Of a stretch of DNA of 50,103 nt, positions 16,100 through 25,043 are shown piece by piece. The notes under the pieces are model-generated. The model did not search any database and was not told the DNA's origin. It saw nothing but the letters and a program-made list of their open reading frames with translations. The position numbers were made by a program, and so were the translations under genes. Location of the stretch: assembly GCA_946500295.1 (NCBI GenBank), contig CAMMVF010000016.1:1-50103 (forward strand). Reading direction: 5' to 3'. How positions within the stretch are numbered: the stretch's first letter is position 1; each line of letters begins with the position of its first letter. Origin of the DNA: an uncultured Clostridia bacterium. Its GTDB lineage: Bacteria; Bacillota; Clostridia; Oscillospirales; Acutalibacteraceae.

Positions 16100-16620
16100 C
16101 TGTTGCAATAAAAAGCTGATAAGTAACGGAAAAACTCTCAAATTATAGCTTGGAATTAATTATAATAAACGCAGTGCAGTAAAACGTAGGGGGTAAGGTT
16201 TAGATCAAAGCCGCAAAGCGGCGTTTGCTTAGCTCGTGCTACTGCACAGCTTTAGTTTAAGCCTGTTTCTATTTGAAGTAAAACTCTTTTTTAAAGACGC
16301 TTTTATCCCGTTTAAAGATTCTTTCCTTTTGTGGGGTAGCTGTTCTTTTGGCTTCGGCAGAGCCTTTGGTCGCCGGCGGCAAATGCCGCTTTCAACCCAC
16401 GAGTGGCTATACAGCGTTAGTTTTTAACCGTGCCATTCTATGGTCTCAGTCCTTTTTTGACCTTTTGGGACGGCGAAATCCCCTCGCTTAAAGCGCTCGT
16501 CAAGGGGTGAGTTTTTCGCCTGTGGCGAAAAAGAGGGGAAAGCCTGCAAGAGAGGCTTTCCCCTGCGGATTTGCCGCTTTTATACATAAATTAGGGGCTG
16601 TTCAGTGATGAACAGCCCTA
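16100..16620. other. Hairpin-rich intergenic element
   Basis: Over 500 bases with no supported gene but many stems: 16174-16181 with 16240-16247 enclosing GCCGC-AAA-GCGGC (16210-16222); GTGGG (16333) with CCCAC (16398) enclosing two hairpins; GGCGAAA (16472) with TTTCGCC (16514), or instead TTTTTCGCC (16512) with GGCGAAAAA (16524); GGGGAAAGCCT (16535) with AGGCTTTCCCC (16553). The minus strand has a start-less open stretch (about 16231-16420, Lys/Arg-rich) that I do not call a gene. It looks like a repeated intergenic element; this needs a genome-wide check. Confidence 0.5.
16594..16619. terminator. Hairpin at 3' end of lipoprotein gene
   Basis: GGGCTGTTCA (16595-16604) pairs with TGAACAGCCC (16609-16618) around GTGA. 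It lies eight bases past the minus-strand lipoprotein stop. The following T-tract is weak. Confidence 0.6.
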
Positions 16621-16627
16621 CCGCTAT

Positions 16628-17119
16628 TTATCCTATATCGTCCCAATTATCATCGTCTTCTAGCTGGTCGATTGTAATACAACTGACCGCACAGCCCATT
16701 ACATCAGCAAGATAATCATCGAAAATTTCATCGCTGTTTTCAATGGTTTTTTCAAAGCCTCTGGTGATAGTGTTGCCGTTGTTTAAGGTGTATTCGCACT
16801 TAAACCATATTGGTATGCTGTTTATTTCCCCGGTTTTGTCGGCTGCGGCTTCAAATTCCTTGGCAACTTCGATTGTCTCTTCGATAAGCTCCTTGTCCTC
16901 TATGCTGTAAAGCACGGCTGGAATTTCGCTTGGTGAGCTGTAGTCCGCAGCGTTTTTGACTGAGGAATAGTCTCCACTTTGCAAAATGTAGCTTGTAGCA
17001 ACCCTTATGCTCTTTACCTCGCTTGCTTCGGGAATGTCAAAGGAACAGCCCGACAGCAAAGTCACAGCAAGCACTACAGCCAAGCTAAGCGATAAAATCA
17101 TGGTAAATGTTTTTTTCAT
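16628..17119 (-). CDS. Putative lipoprotein, paralogue of the next gene
   Basis: A 163-residue protein with a lipoprotein signal peptide: MKKTFTMILSLSLAVVL, then a lipobox ending LLSGC (Cys at about residue 25). The mature part has no family I recognise. It shares a scaffold with the neighbour at 17238: VKSIRVAT, P-A-VLYSIEDKELIEETIEV, a FKCEYTLNNGNT strand pair, and a final CAVSCI. Start ATG 17119 has GGAGG upstream; longer frames lack a site. It should be exported and lipid-anchored outside the membrane. Its acidic C-terminus (DQLEDDDNWDD) is also seen in the paralogue. Function unknown. Confidence 0.75.
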   Translation of the reverse strand: MKKTFTMILSLSLAVVLAVTLLSGCSFDIPEASEVKSIRVATSYILQSGDYSSVKNAADYSSPSEIPAVLYSIEDKELIEETIEVAKEFEAAADKTGEINSIPIWFKCEYTLNNGNTITRGFEKTIENSDEIFDDYLADVMGCAVSCITIDQLEDDDNWDDIG

Positions 17120-17237
17120 AACAGTGCCTCCTTGCAAATTGGAATTGTGTAGAGCTATAAAGTTGATACCGCGCTTTTCAAGACATAAAAAACAAATTTG
17201 TCACGGTTATCAGTTTAAGCTGTTTTTACCGATTTGA

Positions 17238-17831
17238 TTAATAAAGGTTTCTCCATTCGTCGTTTTCGATTTCCTCGTCTAACAGACAGGCAACGGCGCA
17301 ATTTTGAATCTGTTCAATATATTCGGAAATAATCATGTCGTAGTCAATGATTTTCTTTGATGTGCTGTTAAAGTAGGTTGCTCCGCTGTTTAAAGAGTAT
17401 TCAAAGCGATAATTTGTCGGTGGCATTCTGAGGTCGGGATAGTCGGTTGCCATATCGACAAGCTTATTAATTTCAATGCTTTTCTCAATCAAATCGGGAT
17501 CGTCGATTTCAAAAAGAACGGTAATCGGGGAGTGTGAATCGACCGCATCATAATTCTCGATGTCTGAATAATCCTGAAAGAGATCCCAGTCGACGTCCTT
17601 GACTGTGGTTACAAATTTCAAGCTTTTCACTCTCTCGACCTTTGGAATGGGGTCGTTGGACTCGATTGATGACTCCGTTGTGGTCTCTGTAGTGGTCTCT
17701 GTAGTGGGTTCGGTGTCCAAGATATCTGAACTTTCAGAAGCGGAACTATCGTCGGAACAGCCTGATACAACTGCAAAAGTCATGATCATCGCAAACATTA
17801 AGCACAAAAGCCTTTTTGCATTTGATTTCAT
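17238..17831 (-). CDS. Putative lipoprotein with Thr/Glu-rich linker
   Basis: A 197-residue protein with an N-terminal signal MKSNAKRLLCLMFAMIMTF and lipobox VVSGC at about residues 21-25. A low-complexity linker (~40-60) made of TETTT units follows, then a ~130-residue domain homologous to the neighbour at 16628 (VKSLKFVTTVKD, ITVLFEIDDPDLIEKSIEI, RFEYSLNSGAT, NCAVACLL). The linker is encoded by tandem copies of a 15-base unit, so its length may vary between strains. It is preceded by a consensus promoter. The two genes are 118 bases apart and probably arose by tandem duplication. Function unknown. Confidence 0.75.
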   Translation of the reverse strand: MKSNAKRLLCLMFAMIMTFAVVSGCSDDSSASESSDILDTEPTTETTTETTTESSIESNDPIPKVERVKSLKFVTTVKDVDWDLFQDYSDIENYDAVDSHSPITVLFEIDDPDLIEKSIEINKLVDMATDYPDLRMPPTNYRFEYSLNSGATYFNSTSKKIIDYDMIISEYIEQIQNCAVACLLDEEIENDEWRNLY

Positions 17832-17973
17832 CCTTGTCCCTCCTTCTGATTTTATCCAACTGAAAAATTCAGTCTAAGCTGAAACCGTAATTATATAAGC
17901 GCTCTGTTCATTGGAATCACCCTTTATTCGGTTTGAAAATCTAGCGGATTGGATTGCTATTTATTTTATCTTA

Positions 17974-18002
17974 AGTATATAAAGTTATTAAATAGTTGTC
18001 AA
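17974..18002 (-). promoter_or_regulatory. Promoter of the lipoprotein gene, with a repeated -35
   Basis: Minus strand TTGACA (17997-18002), 17-base spacer, TATACT (17974-17979). The eleven bases TAGTTGTCAAT occur twice in tandem (17993-18003 and 18004-18014), so a second TTGACA lies 11 bases upstream. Confidence 0.7.
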
Positions 18003-18014
18003 TTAGTTGTCAAT

Positions 18015-18385
18015 AAAATATATGTATAAAATTAAAGACAGCCACTTGTATAATGTTAACAATAATTATAGACAGCTAAAATGATTGAATACAAGCAGGT
18101 GCACCCCTGATTTCGCTCAGCTTTTCCCTGAGTTCCTTTTTAAAGCTTGATAAGCTTCAACTTCTCCCAAATCGACAAATAAGTGTAGAATTATCCTTTT
18201 ATATTGTGTGGATTTATAGCCGCTTTCAGATTTAATGAAAATCACATGGCTGATTTAGCCAAAAACTTTCCTTTGAAAATTTGTATTCTCACAAATTTGT
18301 GCCCGGTGTAGAGCCGATTTTTCACTCGGTAGGTAAAGGTGGCATTTTCCGGGCGAATTTACAAAAATTTGACCGAAAATTTATA
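18015..18385. other. Gene-free region upstream of adhE
   Basis: No complete gene. A minus-strand stretch at about 18080-18150 reads like the end of a protein (KKELREKLSEIRGAPACI) but has a stop just upstream and no start; it may be a gene fragment. The rest is AT-rich with no feature I can name. Confidence 0.35.
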
Positions 18386-18414
18386 TTGACAATTTTTTAA
18401 CAATCTCATATAAT
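18386..18414 (+). promoter_or_regulatory. adhE promoter overlapped by a Rex-like operator
   Basis: TTGACA (18386-18391), 17-base spacer, TATAAT (18409-18414): full SigA consensus. TTGACAATTTTTTAACAA (18386-18403) matches the Rex consensus TTGTTAANNNNTTAACAA at 16 of 18 positions counting N. Rex, an NADH-sensing repressor, is known to control adhE in clostridia, and a site over the -35 and spacer would block polymerase when NADH is low. The assignment of Rex is inference from the motif. Confidence 0.75.
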
Positions 18415-18491
18415 TAAAAATGCAGAAGGGAACGAAGGCTTCCCAAACGAATTTCTGTTGATTTTATTTATTTAATTTGGAGGAGAAAATC

Positions 18492-21110
18492 ATGGCTAAA
18501 AAAGAAGCAACAGTACCGGAAATTATCGATAATGTTGAAGCTCTCACAGCTAAAATGAACGCTATGAGAGAGGCCCAGAAGGTATTTGCCACCTACACTC
18601 AGGAGCAGGTAGACAAAATCTTCAAGGCTGCCGCTATTGCAGCAAACAAAGAGCGTATTCCTCTTGCCAAGATGGCTGTTGAGGAGACAGGCATGGGCGT
18701 AGTAGAGGATAAGGTTATCAAAAACCACTACGCTGCAGAGTATATTTACAACAAGTACAAGAACGAGAAGACCTGCGGAGTAATCGAGGAGGACAAGGCT
18801 TTTGGAATTAAGAAGATTGCCGAGCCTATCGGACTTATTGCCGCAGTTATCCCGACGACAAACCCGACTTCAACTGCTATCTTCAAAACTTTGATTTCAT
18901 TGAAGACCAGAAACGCTATCATCATCAGCCCCCACCCGAGAGCTAAGAAGTGCACAATTGAGGCTGCAAAGGTTGTTTTGAAGGCCGCTGTTGAGGCAGG
19001 CGCTCCCGAGGGAATCATCGGCTGGATTGATACTCCGTCGCTCGAGCTCACAAACGAAGTTATGAAAAACTGCGACACCATCCTCGCTACAGGCGGTCCC
19101 GGAATGGTTAAGGCTGCTTACTCCTCCGGCAAGCCGGCGCTCGGCGTAGGAGCAGGTAACACACCTGTTATCATCGACAGCACTGCTGACATCAAGGTAG
19201 CTGTTAACTCAATCATCCACTCCAAGACCTTCGACAACGGTATGATCTGTGCTTCCGAGCAGTCCGTTACTGCTTTGGCAGATGTATACGATGCTGTTAA
19301 GAAGGAGTTTGCTGACAGAGGCTGCTACTTCCTCAAAGGCGACGAGCTCGACAAGGTAAGAAAGACAATCATCATCAACGGTGCGCTCAACGCAAAGATT
19401 GTTGGTCAGAAGGCTCATACAATCGCAGCTTTGGCAGGCGTTGACGTTCCCGAGGATACCAAGATTTTGATCGGCGAGGTTGAGAGCGTAGACATCAGCG
19501 AGGAGTTCGCTCACGAGAAGCTCTCCCCGGTACTCGCACTTTATAAGGCAACCGATTTCGAGGATGCTCTTAACAAGGCTGAGAGACTTGTAGCCGACGG
19601 CGGTTACGGTCACACCTCTGCGCTTTATATTCATCCCTCTCAGACTGAGAAAATGGCTGCTCATGCCGCAAGAATGAAGACCTGCCGTATTCTCATCAAT
19701 ACTCCGTCGTCACACGGCGGTATCGGAGACCTTTACAACTTCAAGCTCGCTCCTTCCCTCACACTCGGCTGCGGCTCTTGGGGCGGAAACTCCGTATCTG
19801 AAAATGTTGGTGTTAAGCACCTTATCAATATTAAGACTGTCGCTGAGAGGAGAGAGAACATGCTTTGGTTCAGAGCACCGCAGAAAGTTTACTTTAAGAA
19901 GGGCTGTATGCCTGTGGCTCTTGACGAGCTCGGCACGGTTATGGGCAAGAAGAAGGCGTTCATTGTCACCGACCAGTTCCTCTTCAAAAATGGCTATGCT
20001 CAGCCGATTTTCGACAAGCTCGATGAAATGGGCATCCAGCATGAGTGCTTCTTCGACGTAGCTCCGGACCCGACTCTCGGTTGTGCGCTTGAGGGCGTTA
20101 AGCAGATCAGAGCTTTCGAGCCTGACACAATCATTGCCCTCGGCGGTGGTTCCGCTATGGACGCCGGTAAGATCATGTGGGTTCTTTATGAGCACCCGGA
20201 GGCAGACTTCTTCGATATGGCTATGCGCTTTATCGATATCAGAAAGAGGGTTTACACCTTCCCGAAGATGGGCGAGAAGGCTACCTTCGTAGCAATCCCG
20301 ACTTCTTCAGGTACAGGTTCCGAGGTTACTCCCTTCGCCGTTATCACTGACGAGAAGACAGGTATCAAGTATCCTCTGGCTGACTACGAGCTTATGCCGA
20401 ACATGGCTATTATCGACGCAGACAACATGATGACACAGCCTAAGGGCCTTACAAGTGCATCCGGTATCGACGCACTTACCCACGCACTCGAGGCTTATGC
20501 TTCAATTATGGCTACTGACTATACTGATGGTCTTGCACTCAAGGCTATGAAGAGCATCTTCAACTACCTGCCGAGAGCTTACGAAAATGGTGCAAATGAC
20601 CCCGAAGCAAGAGAGAAGATGGCCGACGCTTCAACAATGGCTGGTATGGCATTTGCCAACGCCTTCCTCGGTGTTTGCCACTCAATGGCTCACAAGCTCG
20701 GCGCTTACCACCATCTCCCGCACGGCGTAGCTAACGCATTGCTCATCAACATCGTTATGCGCTTCAATGCTTGCCCTGTTCCGACAAAGATGGGTACTTT
20801 CTCACAGTACAAGTATCCTCATACTCTTGAGAGATATGCTGAGTGCGGACGTTTCTGCGGCTTCACAGGCAAAAACGATGCAGAGGTATTTGAGAGCTTC
20901 CTCAAGGGCATCGAAGAGCTCAAGGAGAAGGTCGGCATCAAGAAGACTATCGCCGACTATGGTATTAAGGAGGAGGACTTCCTCGCTACTCTCGACGAGA
21001 TGTGCGAGAATGCCTTCGACGACCAGTGCACGGGCGCTAACCCGAGATACCCGCTCATCAGCGAGATCAAGGATATGTACCTTGAAGCTTACTACGGTGA
21101 GAAGAAATAA
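18492..21110 (+). CDS. adhE: Bifunctional aldehyde-alcohol dehydrogenase AdhE
   Basis: An 872-residue fusion enzyme that reduces acetyl-CoA to acetaldehyde and then to ethanol with NADH, recycling NAD+ in fermentation. Residues ~1-440 are the CoA-acylating aldehyde dehydrogenase, with catalytic Cys253 in NGMICASEQSV. From ~450 the iron-dependent alcohol dehydrogenase follows: GGGSAMDAGK near 551 binds NADH, and the metal ligands lie in the region FLGVCHSMAHKLGAYHH. Length and order are standard. ATG 18492 has GGAGGAG upstream. The codon choice is biased as in highly expressed genes. A Rex-like operator overlaps its promoter, and a strong terminator follows, so it is a single-gene unit. Confidence 0.97.
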   Translation: MAKKEATVPEIIDNVEALTAKMNAMREAQKVFATYTQEQVDKIFKAAAIAANKERIPLAKMAVEETGMGVVEDKVIKNHYAAEYIYNKYKNEKTCGVIEEDKAFGIKKIAEPIGLIAAVIPTTNPTSTAIFKTLISLKTRNAIIISPHPRAKKCTIEAAKVVLKAAVEAGAPEGIIGWIDTPSLELTNEVMKNCDTILATGGPGMVKAAYSSGKPALGVGAGNTPVIIDSTADIKVAVNSIIHSKTFDNGMICASEQSVTALADVYDAVKKEFADRGCYFLKGDELDKVRKTIIINGALNAKIVGQKAHTIAALAGVDVPEDTKILIGEVESVDISEEFAHEKLSPVLALYKATDFEDALNKAERLVADGGYGHTSALYIHPSQTEKMAAHAARMKTCRILINTPSSHGGIGDLYNFKLAPSLTLGCGSWGGNSVSENVGVKHLINIKTVAERRENMLWFRAPQKVYFKKGCMPVALDELGTVMGKKKAFIVTDQFLFKNGYAQPIFDKLDEMGIQHECFFDVAPDPTLGCALEGVKQIRAFEPDTIIALGGGSAMDAGKIMWVLYEHPEADFFDMAMRFIDIRKRVYTFPKMGEKATFVAIPTSSGTGSEVTPFAVITDEKTGIKYPLADYELMPNMAIIDADNMMTQPKGLTSASGIDALTHALEAYASIMATDYTDGLALKAMKSIFNYLPRAYENGANDPEAREKMADASTMAGMAFANAFLGVCHSMAHKLGAYHHLPHGVANALLINIVMRFNACPVPTKMGTFSQYKYPHTLERYAECGRFCGFTGKNDAEVFESFLKGIEELKEKVGIKKTIADYGIKEEDFLATLDEMCENAFDDQCTGANPRYPLISEIKDMYLEAYYGEKK

Positions 21111-21142
21111 GGTATATTCACAATAAATAAAATCAACATCGA

Positions 21143-21172
21143 AGCCAAACCGACTCAAGGGTCGGTTTGGCT
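21143..21172 (+). terminator. adhE terminator
   Basis: AGCCAAACCGAC (21143-21154) pairs with GTCGGTTTGGCT (21161-21172), a 12-base perfect stem, then ATTTGTGT. Confidence 0.8.
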
Positions 21173-21218
21173 ATTTGTGTATAATTTTAAGTTTTTTTAG
21201 CATATTTTTGTAAAATTG

Positions 21219-21247
21219 TTGACAGCTTGCACGTTCAAAGCTATAAT
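21219..21247 (+). promoter_or_regulatory. Consensus promoter of the subtilase gene
   Basis: TTGACA (21219-21224), 17-base spacer, TATAAT (21242-21247): perfect SigA consensus. Confidence 0.85.
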
Positions 21248-21268
21248 TAGATTGCGTACTAATTAAAG

Positions 21269-21328
21269 CAGTACAATAGCTTTTATATGCGACTGTTTTG
21301 CATTTTTAACAGCGTAAAAATTGTACTG
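21269..21328 (+). promoter_or_regulatory. Inverted repeat in the subtilase 5' leader
   Basis: CAGTACAAT (21269-21277) pairs with ATTGTACTG (21320-21328), enclosing an inner CTGTT/AACAG stem. It lies wholly within the ~120-base leader and may stabilise or regulate the mRNA. A third GTACAA lies just downstream. Confidence 0.5.
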
Positions 21329-21375
21329 AGATATTTAAAGCCGTACAAGTTATTTAATGGGAGGTTAGAATAACC

Positions 21376-24300
21376 ATGAAGAAAAGAATCTGCATTATTC
21401 TCAGTGCTATTCTGGCGGCATCAAGCATAGCCGCATTCCCGGTTTCTGCGGTAGAGAGTGAAGACTATGTGCAGGGACAGGCGATAGCCTGTATCGAGAC
21501 TAAAACCGGGCTTGTGCAGTCTAACTCAGCCAATGGGCTTGAGTGGGAGTCGCTGATGGAGCTCGATTCCGAGGGAAATGAACAACCTGAAATGCAAGCT
21601 CAAAACGGAAAGTTTGCAGGCATACCGAGCGGAGCTGCAATTACAGGGGGCGAAACGGTGCGGGAACTTGTACTTGTGACGTCAAGCTCAATGTCAACAA
21701 ACGCACTTATAAACAAGCTTGAAAAGAGAGACGACGTGCTCTTTGCCGAGCCTAACTATATAAAAACTATCAGCTCTACCAACACCGAGGCTGATTATAA
21801 GGAACTGCAGTGGGGACTTGAAAACAACGGTACTGTGGCGAACGGTGTGCCCGGCTATGACGTTGGAAAAAGCTCAAACCTAAGCGGCAGCGACGAGGTA
21901 GTAATAGCTGTTGTGGACAGCGGTATTGACTACGAACATAAAAACCTCAGTGACCGCATGGTAGATTTAAGCGAATATCCCGGATTGATGGAGGACACAG
22001 GCTGTGGTATCTACGGGTACAATGCTTTAGACGATGGCGATCTTCCCAGTGAGATCATGGACTACAATGGCCACGGGACGCACTGCGCCGGAATTATTGG
22101 GGCTAACGGTGAAAACGGCGGTACTCACGGCGTTATGGACGATGTCAGCTTGCTGGGAGTCCGTGTCTTGGGTCAAAGCGGAAGCGGCTCAACCGCAGAA
22201 ATACTCAGGGGACTTAATTGGCTTGAAAGCGCTAAGTCGGATTATGGCGTAAATATCAGAGCGTTTAACTATTCCTTGGGCGGGTCCTCGCTTACTTTGG
22301 CTGAAAAGCTTGCGATTGAACAACTCGATGAAAGTGGCATTACGGCTATAATTGCTTCCGGAAATAATGGCTCTAACCTTGATTATAGCGGTATATCCGG
22401 TGTATTTGACTCAGTTGATTCGTCAATAGTAGTAAACGCTATGAATCCTGACGGCAGCCCTGCATCTTTTTCAAACTATGGCACAGTTACGGATATCTTC
22501 GCCCCCGGCTCTTCTATTTTTTCCACTGTATCAGAGTATGATGCGAGGTTTAACCCCTTTACTTCGATGAAAAACGGCACTGCCATAGTTTACGAGGGCT
22601 TTGAAGCCGCAGGCGCTGATGATACAGCCGACCCGAGTACACAGCAGGGGCTTACCTTCCACTACTATGATGAAAGCGCAGCCAACTACTGCGGTGAGCT
22701 CGTTCCCACCACAGACGAGCACAGCTTCCTCGGCAGCTCATCTCTCAATATTACAGCGCAGCCGGGAGAAACTGTTGTCATCGTCTCCGAGCCGATAGAT
22801 ATTTCCTATATTGACGACTTTACGGATATTTACGGAAACCTGACTGTTTACGGTGATAATGAAAATACCGGTTCTGCGGTGATAATGGACTATAAAGCAG
22901 ACGGAGAGTATAGTGCGCAGGACGGATTTACCGACTGCTTTTACAAAGACATATATCCCACAGAGGGTGTTTGGACAGAGGGAAATTACTGTTTTATACA
23001 TCCGCTTGGAAATATTGAAGGACTTGATACAGAGAATTTCCAGATTAAGCTCACCGTAGAAATGGATACCTGCTCTCAGATTTGTATTGATTCTGTGGGT
23101 GTTGGCACAGGATTGGAAAACTACGCCCTGTACAGCGGAACCTCGATGGCAACTCCTATGGTAACGGGAGCCTACGGCGTGCTCTGCGCTCAGTTCCCCG
23201 ATGAGAGCAATGACAAACTCTCGGCAAGAATCATCGGCGGAGCAGTCAGAGATAATCAGCTTGCTACCCTCTGCGAGACAGGCGGTATGCTGAATATCGA
23301 AAAGTCTGCAACAAACCCCGACCCGGTAATCCAGAGCTATACGGTCAGCGCAGATACAATCACCCTATACGGCTGGTTCTTGGGCGAGGCTCAGGGAAGC
23401 GTAGATATGGGCACTACTCCGCTTGAGGTTGAGTCCTGGCAGGCTGATAACGGAAATAATATCGGCTCAGTAAGAGTCAAGCTCCCCGAGGGTGCCGACG
23501 GTCGTCAGATTATCAGGGTTACTAGGGCCAACGGTACAGCCTTTGGACTGAAATATATAGACGCAGGCGAAAGCGACACAAACTTCAACGAGCTTTCAAC
23601 CCCGAACGATGAGATTTACAATAATAGCAATTTCGTTATGATGACCGAGGCGGCGGGCGACATCTTCCTTATACAGTATGGTTACGAAGTTTCGTTGAAT
23701 GGAGAAGCCCAGTGCCTTTATCGCTATGATATTGATACCGATACATGGGAAAACCTTGGAAAGATCAACGTAATGGATAAAGGCGCTTGTATTGAAAACT
23801 TCGTAGGCTTCAACGGTGCGCTTTACGCCACGTTTGATGATCATATGACAGGCGAGGTTCGTCTTATCAGCTACGACATAGCCAATAAATCATGGAGCTT
23901 TTGCTTTGGCGCTGAGTTGTACAGCAACAGTATTCTTTGTGAGTACAAGGGTCAGCTTGTGGCTGTAGGCGGCAAAATAGGAAATGACTTTAGCGGCGAA
24001 CCGATGTTTAGTGATGAGGTTCTCGCAATAGACGTTGATAACGGCACTACAAAATCCATTGGAAAAATACCGAACAATATCATACCCGGAGCGGCATATG
24101 CTTCCGGCGACGATCTAATAATTCTCAATAGCGCTATAGATGAAATCACAGGCGGCCGTTATATGACCGGTGAAATGATAGTTACAGACCCTTCGACTTC
24201 GGATGTGTATTATATTCCTGACACAGACAGAGGCAATATCAGCGACCTTGCTCTTGTCGGGACTGATAAGGGAGCAATAGTTACGGCTCTGCCTTCTTAT

Positions 24301-24837
24301 CTGGATGACGGAAGCTGGGTAGACACCTGGGAGTTCGACAAGACCACAGGTGAGTGGACTCCCTGTGAGGCTGTGCTGAGCAACTCTACCACCTATAGTA
24401 ACTATAGTGTTTATGCTGACGGAACTCTGTATGTCTGGGGACTGAGCCAGACGAACGAAAAGGGGGATTTCTTCCGCAGCTATACCTTTGAAGAAGCTCC
24501 CGTAACGCCTACTGACCCTACCGACCCGACAACAGACCCTGCGACTGAACCCGATACAGAGCCTTCAACCGAGCCGCAGACCGACGCTCAGACGGATTCG
24601 TTAACTCCTACGCAGGATCCTAATGCATCCCAGTCTGCTACAAAGCCACAGTCTCAGACCACCACAACAAATAACGGTTCAACAACGGCTGCAAGCTCTG
24701 CCTCCCAAAATCAGAGCAACGGAAAGACCGCCAACACAGGTGACGTTACTCCTTATATCCCAACAATCTGCCTTGCGCTGATGTCGCTTGGAGCAATGGC
24801 TTTTGCCTTTGCAAAGCGCAAAAAAACAGATAAATAA
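21376..24837 (+). CDS. Cell-wall-anchored subtilisin-family (S8) protease with C-terminal propeller
   Basis: A 1153-residue secreted protein. Signal peptide MKKRICIILSAILAASSIA to about residue 26; propeptide ~30-135; S8 catalytic domain with Asp181 (VVDSGID), His233 (GHGTHCAG) and Ser590 (GTSMATP). About 170 residues rich in beta strands (~395-575) are inserted before the Ser motif. After ~650 come beta-rich repeats (YRYDIDTDTWENLG and similar) that look kelch-like. A Pro/Thr/Asp/Glu linker follows (~1035-1110), then TANTGD, one membrane helix and KRKK, a noncanonical LPxTG-like sorting signal. It probably acts at the cell surface on protein substrates. ATG has GGGAGG upstream. All catalytic residues are present. 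Confidence 0.9.
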   Translation: MKKRICIILSAILAASSIAAFPVSAVESEDYVQGQAIACIETKTGLVQSNSANGLEWESLMELDSEGNEQPEMQAQNGKFAGIPSGAAITGGETVRELVLVTSSSMSTNALINKLEKRDDVLFAEPNYIKTISSTNTEADYKELQWGLENNGTVANGVPGYDVGKSSNLSGSDEVVIAVVDSGIDYEHKNLSDRMVDLSEYPGLMEDTGCGIYGYNALDDGDLPSEIMDYNGHGTHCAGIIGANGENGGTHGVMDDVSLLGVRVLGQSGSGSTAEILRGLNWLESAKSDYGVNIRAFNYSLGGSSLTLAEKLAIEQLDESGITAIIASGNNGSNLDYSGISGVFDSVDSSIVVNAMNPDGSPASFSNYGTVTDIFAPGSSIFSTVSEYDARFNPFTSMKNGTAIVYEGFEAAGADDTADPSTQQGLTFHYYDESAANYCGELVPTTDEHSFLGSSSLNITAQPGETVVIVSEPIDISYIDDFTDIYGNLTVYGDNENTGSAVIMDYKADGEYSAQDGFTDCFYKDIYPTEGVWTEGNYCFIHPLGNIEGLDTENFQIKLTVEMDTCSQICIDSVGVGTGLENYALYSGTSMATPMVTGAYGVLCAQFPDESNDKLSARIIGGAVRDNQLATLCETGGMLNIEKSATNPDPVIQSYTVSADTITLYGWFLGEAQGSVDMGTTPLEVESWQADNGNNIGSVRVKLPEGADGRQIIRVTRANGTAFGLKYIDAGESDTNFNELSTPNDEIYNNSNFVMMTEAAGDIFLIQYGYEVSLNGEAQCLYRYDIDTDTWENLGKINVMDKGACIENFVGFNGALYATFDDHMTGEVRLISYDIANKSWSFCFGAELYSNSILCEYKGQLVAVGGKIGNDFSGEPMFSDEVLAIDVDNGTTKSIGKIPNNIIPGAAYASGDDLIILNSAIDEITGGRYMTGEMIVTDPSTSDVYYIPDTDRGNISDLALVGTDKGAIVTALPSYLDDGSWVDTWEFDKTTGEWTPCEAVLSNSTTYSNYSVYADGTLYVWGLSQTNEKGDFFRSYTFEEAPVTPTDPTDPTTDPATEPDTEPSTEPQTDAQTDSLTPTQDPNASQSATKPQSQTTTTNNGSTTAASSASQNQSNGKTANTGDVTPYIPTICLALMSLGAMAFAFAKRKKTDK

Positions 24838-24867
24838 AAATATATTTTTAATTTTTGAATAAACAAA

Positions 24868-24905
24868 ACAGCCTCGAGGTATAAATTCTCGGGGCTGTGT
24901 TTTTT
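24868..24905 (+). terminator. Subtilase terminator
   Basis: ACAGCCTCGAG (24868-24878) pairs with CTCGGGGCTGT (24888-24898) with one G-T, followed by GTTTTTT. Confidence 0.8.
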
Positions 24906-25043
24906 AGAAAAATATTTCTCCCGTTATCAGGCTCAGTCTTTGTATTTCTGCATAAAATAATAGAGATATTTAAATCGGCTGCTTGGTTATATTTGCAGAT
25001 TAAAAATCAAGCTGAGAATGAAAAAGAGGGAGGAGGTAAGAGC

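Noticed and set aside
16236-16427. Plus-strand 63-codon frame in the hairpin-rich gap
   Set aside because: No ribosome site, Phe/Leu/Ser-rich translation, and the region is dominated by hairpins.
17641-17720. Short tandem repeats as a CRISPR array
   Set aside because: They are in-frame 15-base units coding for TETTT in a lipoprotein linker, without spacers.
18080-18150. Minus-strand fragment reading KKELREKLSEIRGAPACI
   Set aside because: In-frame stop just upstream and no start; at best a gene relic.
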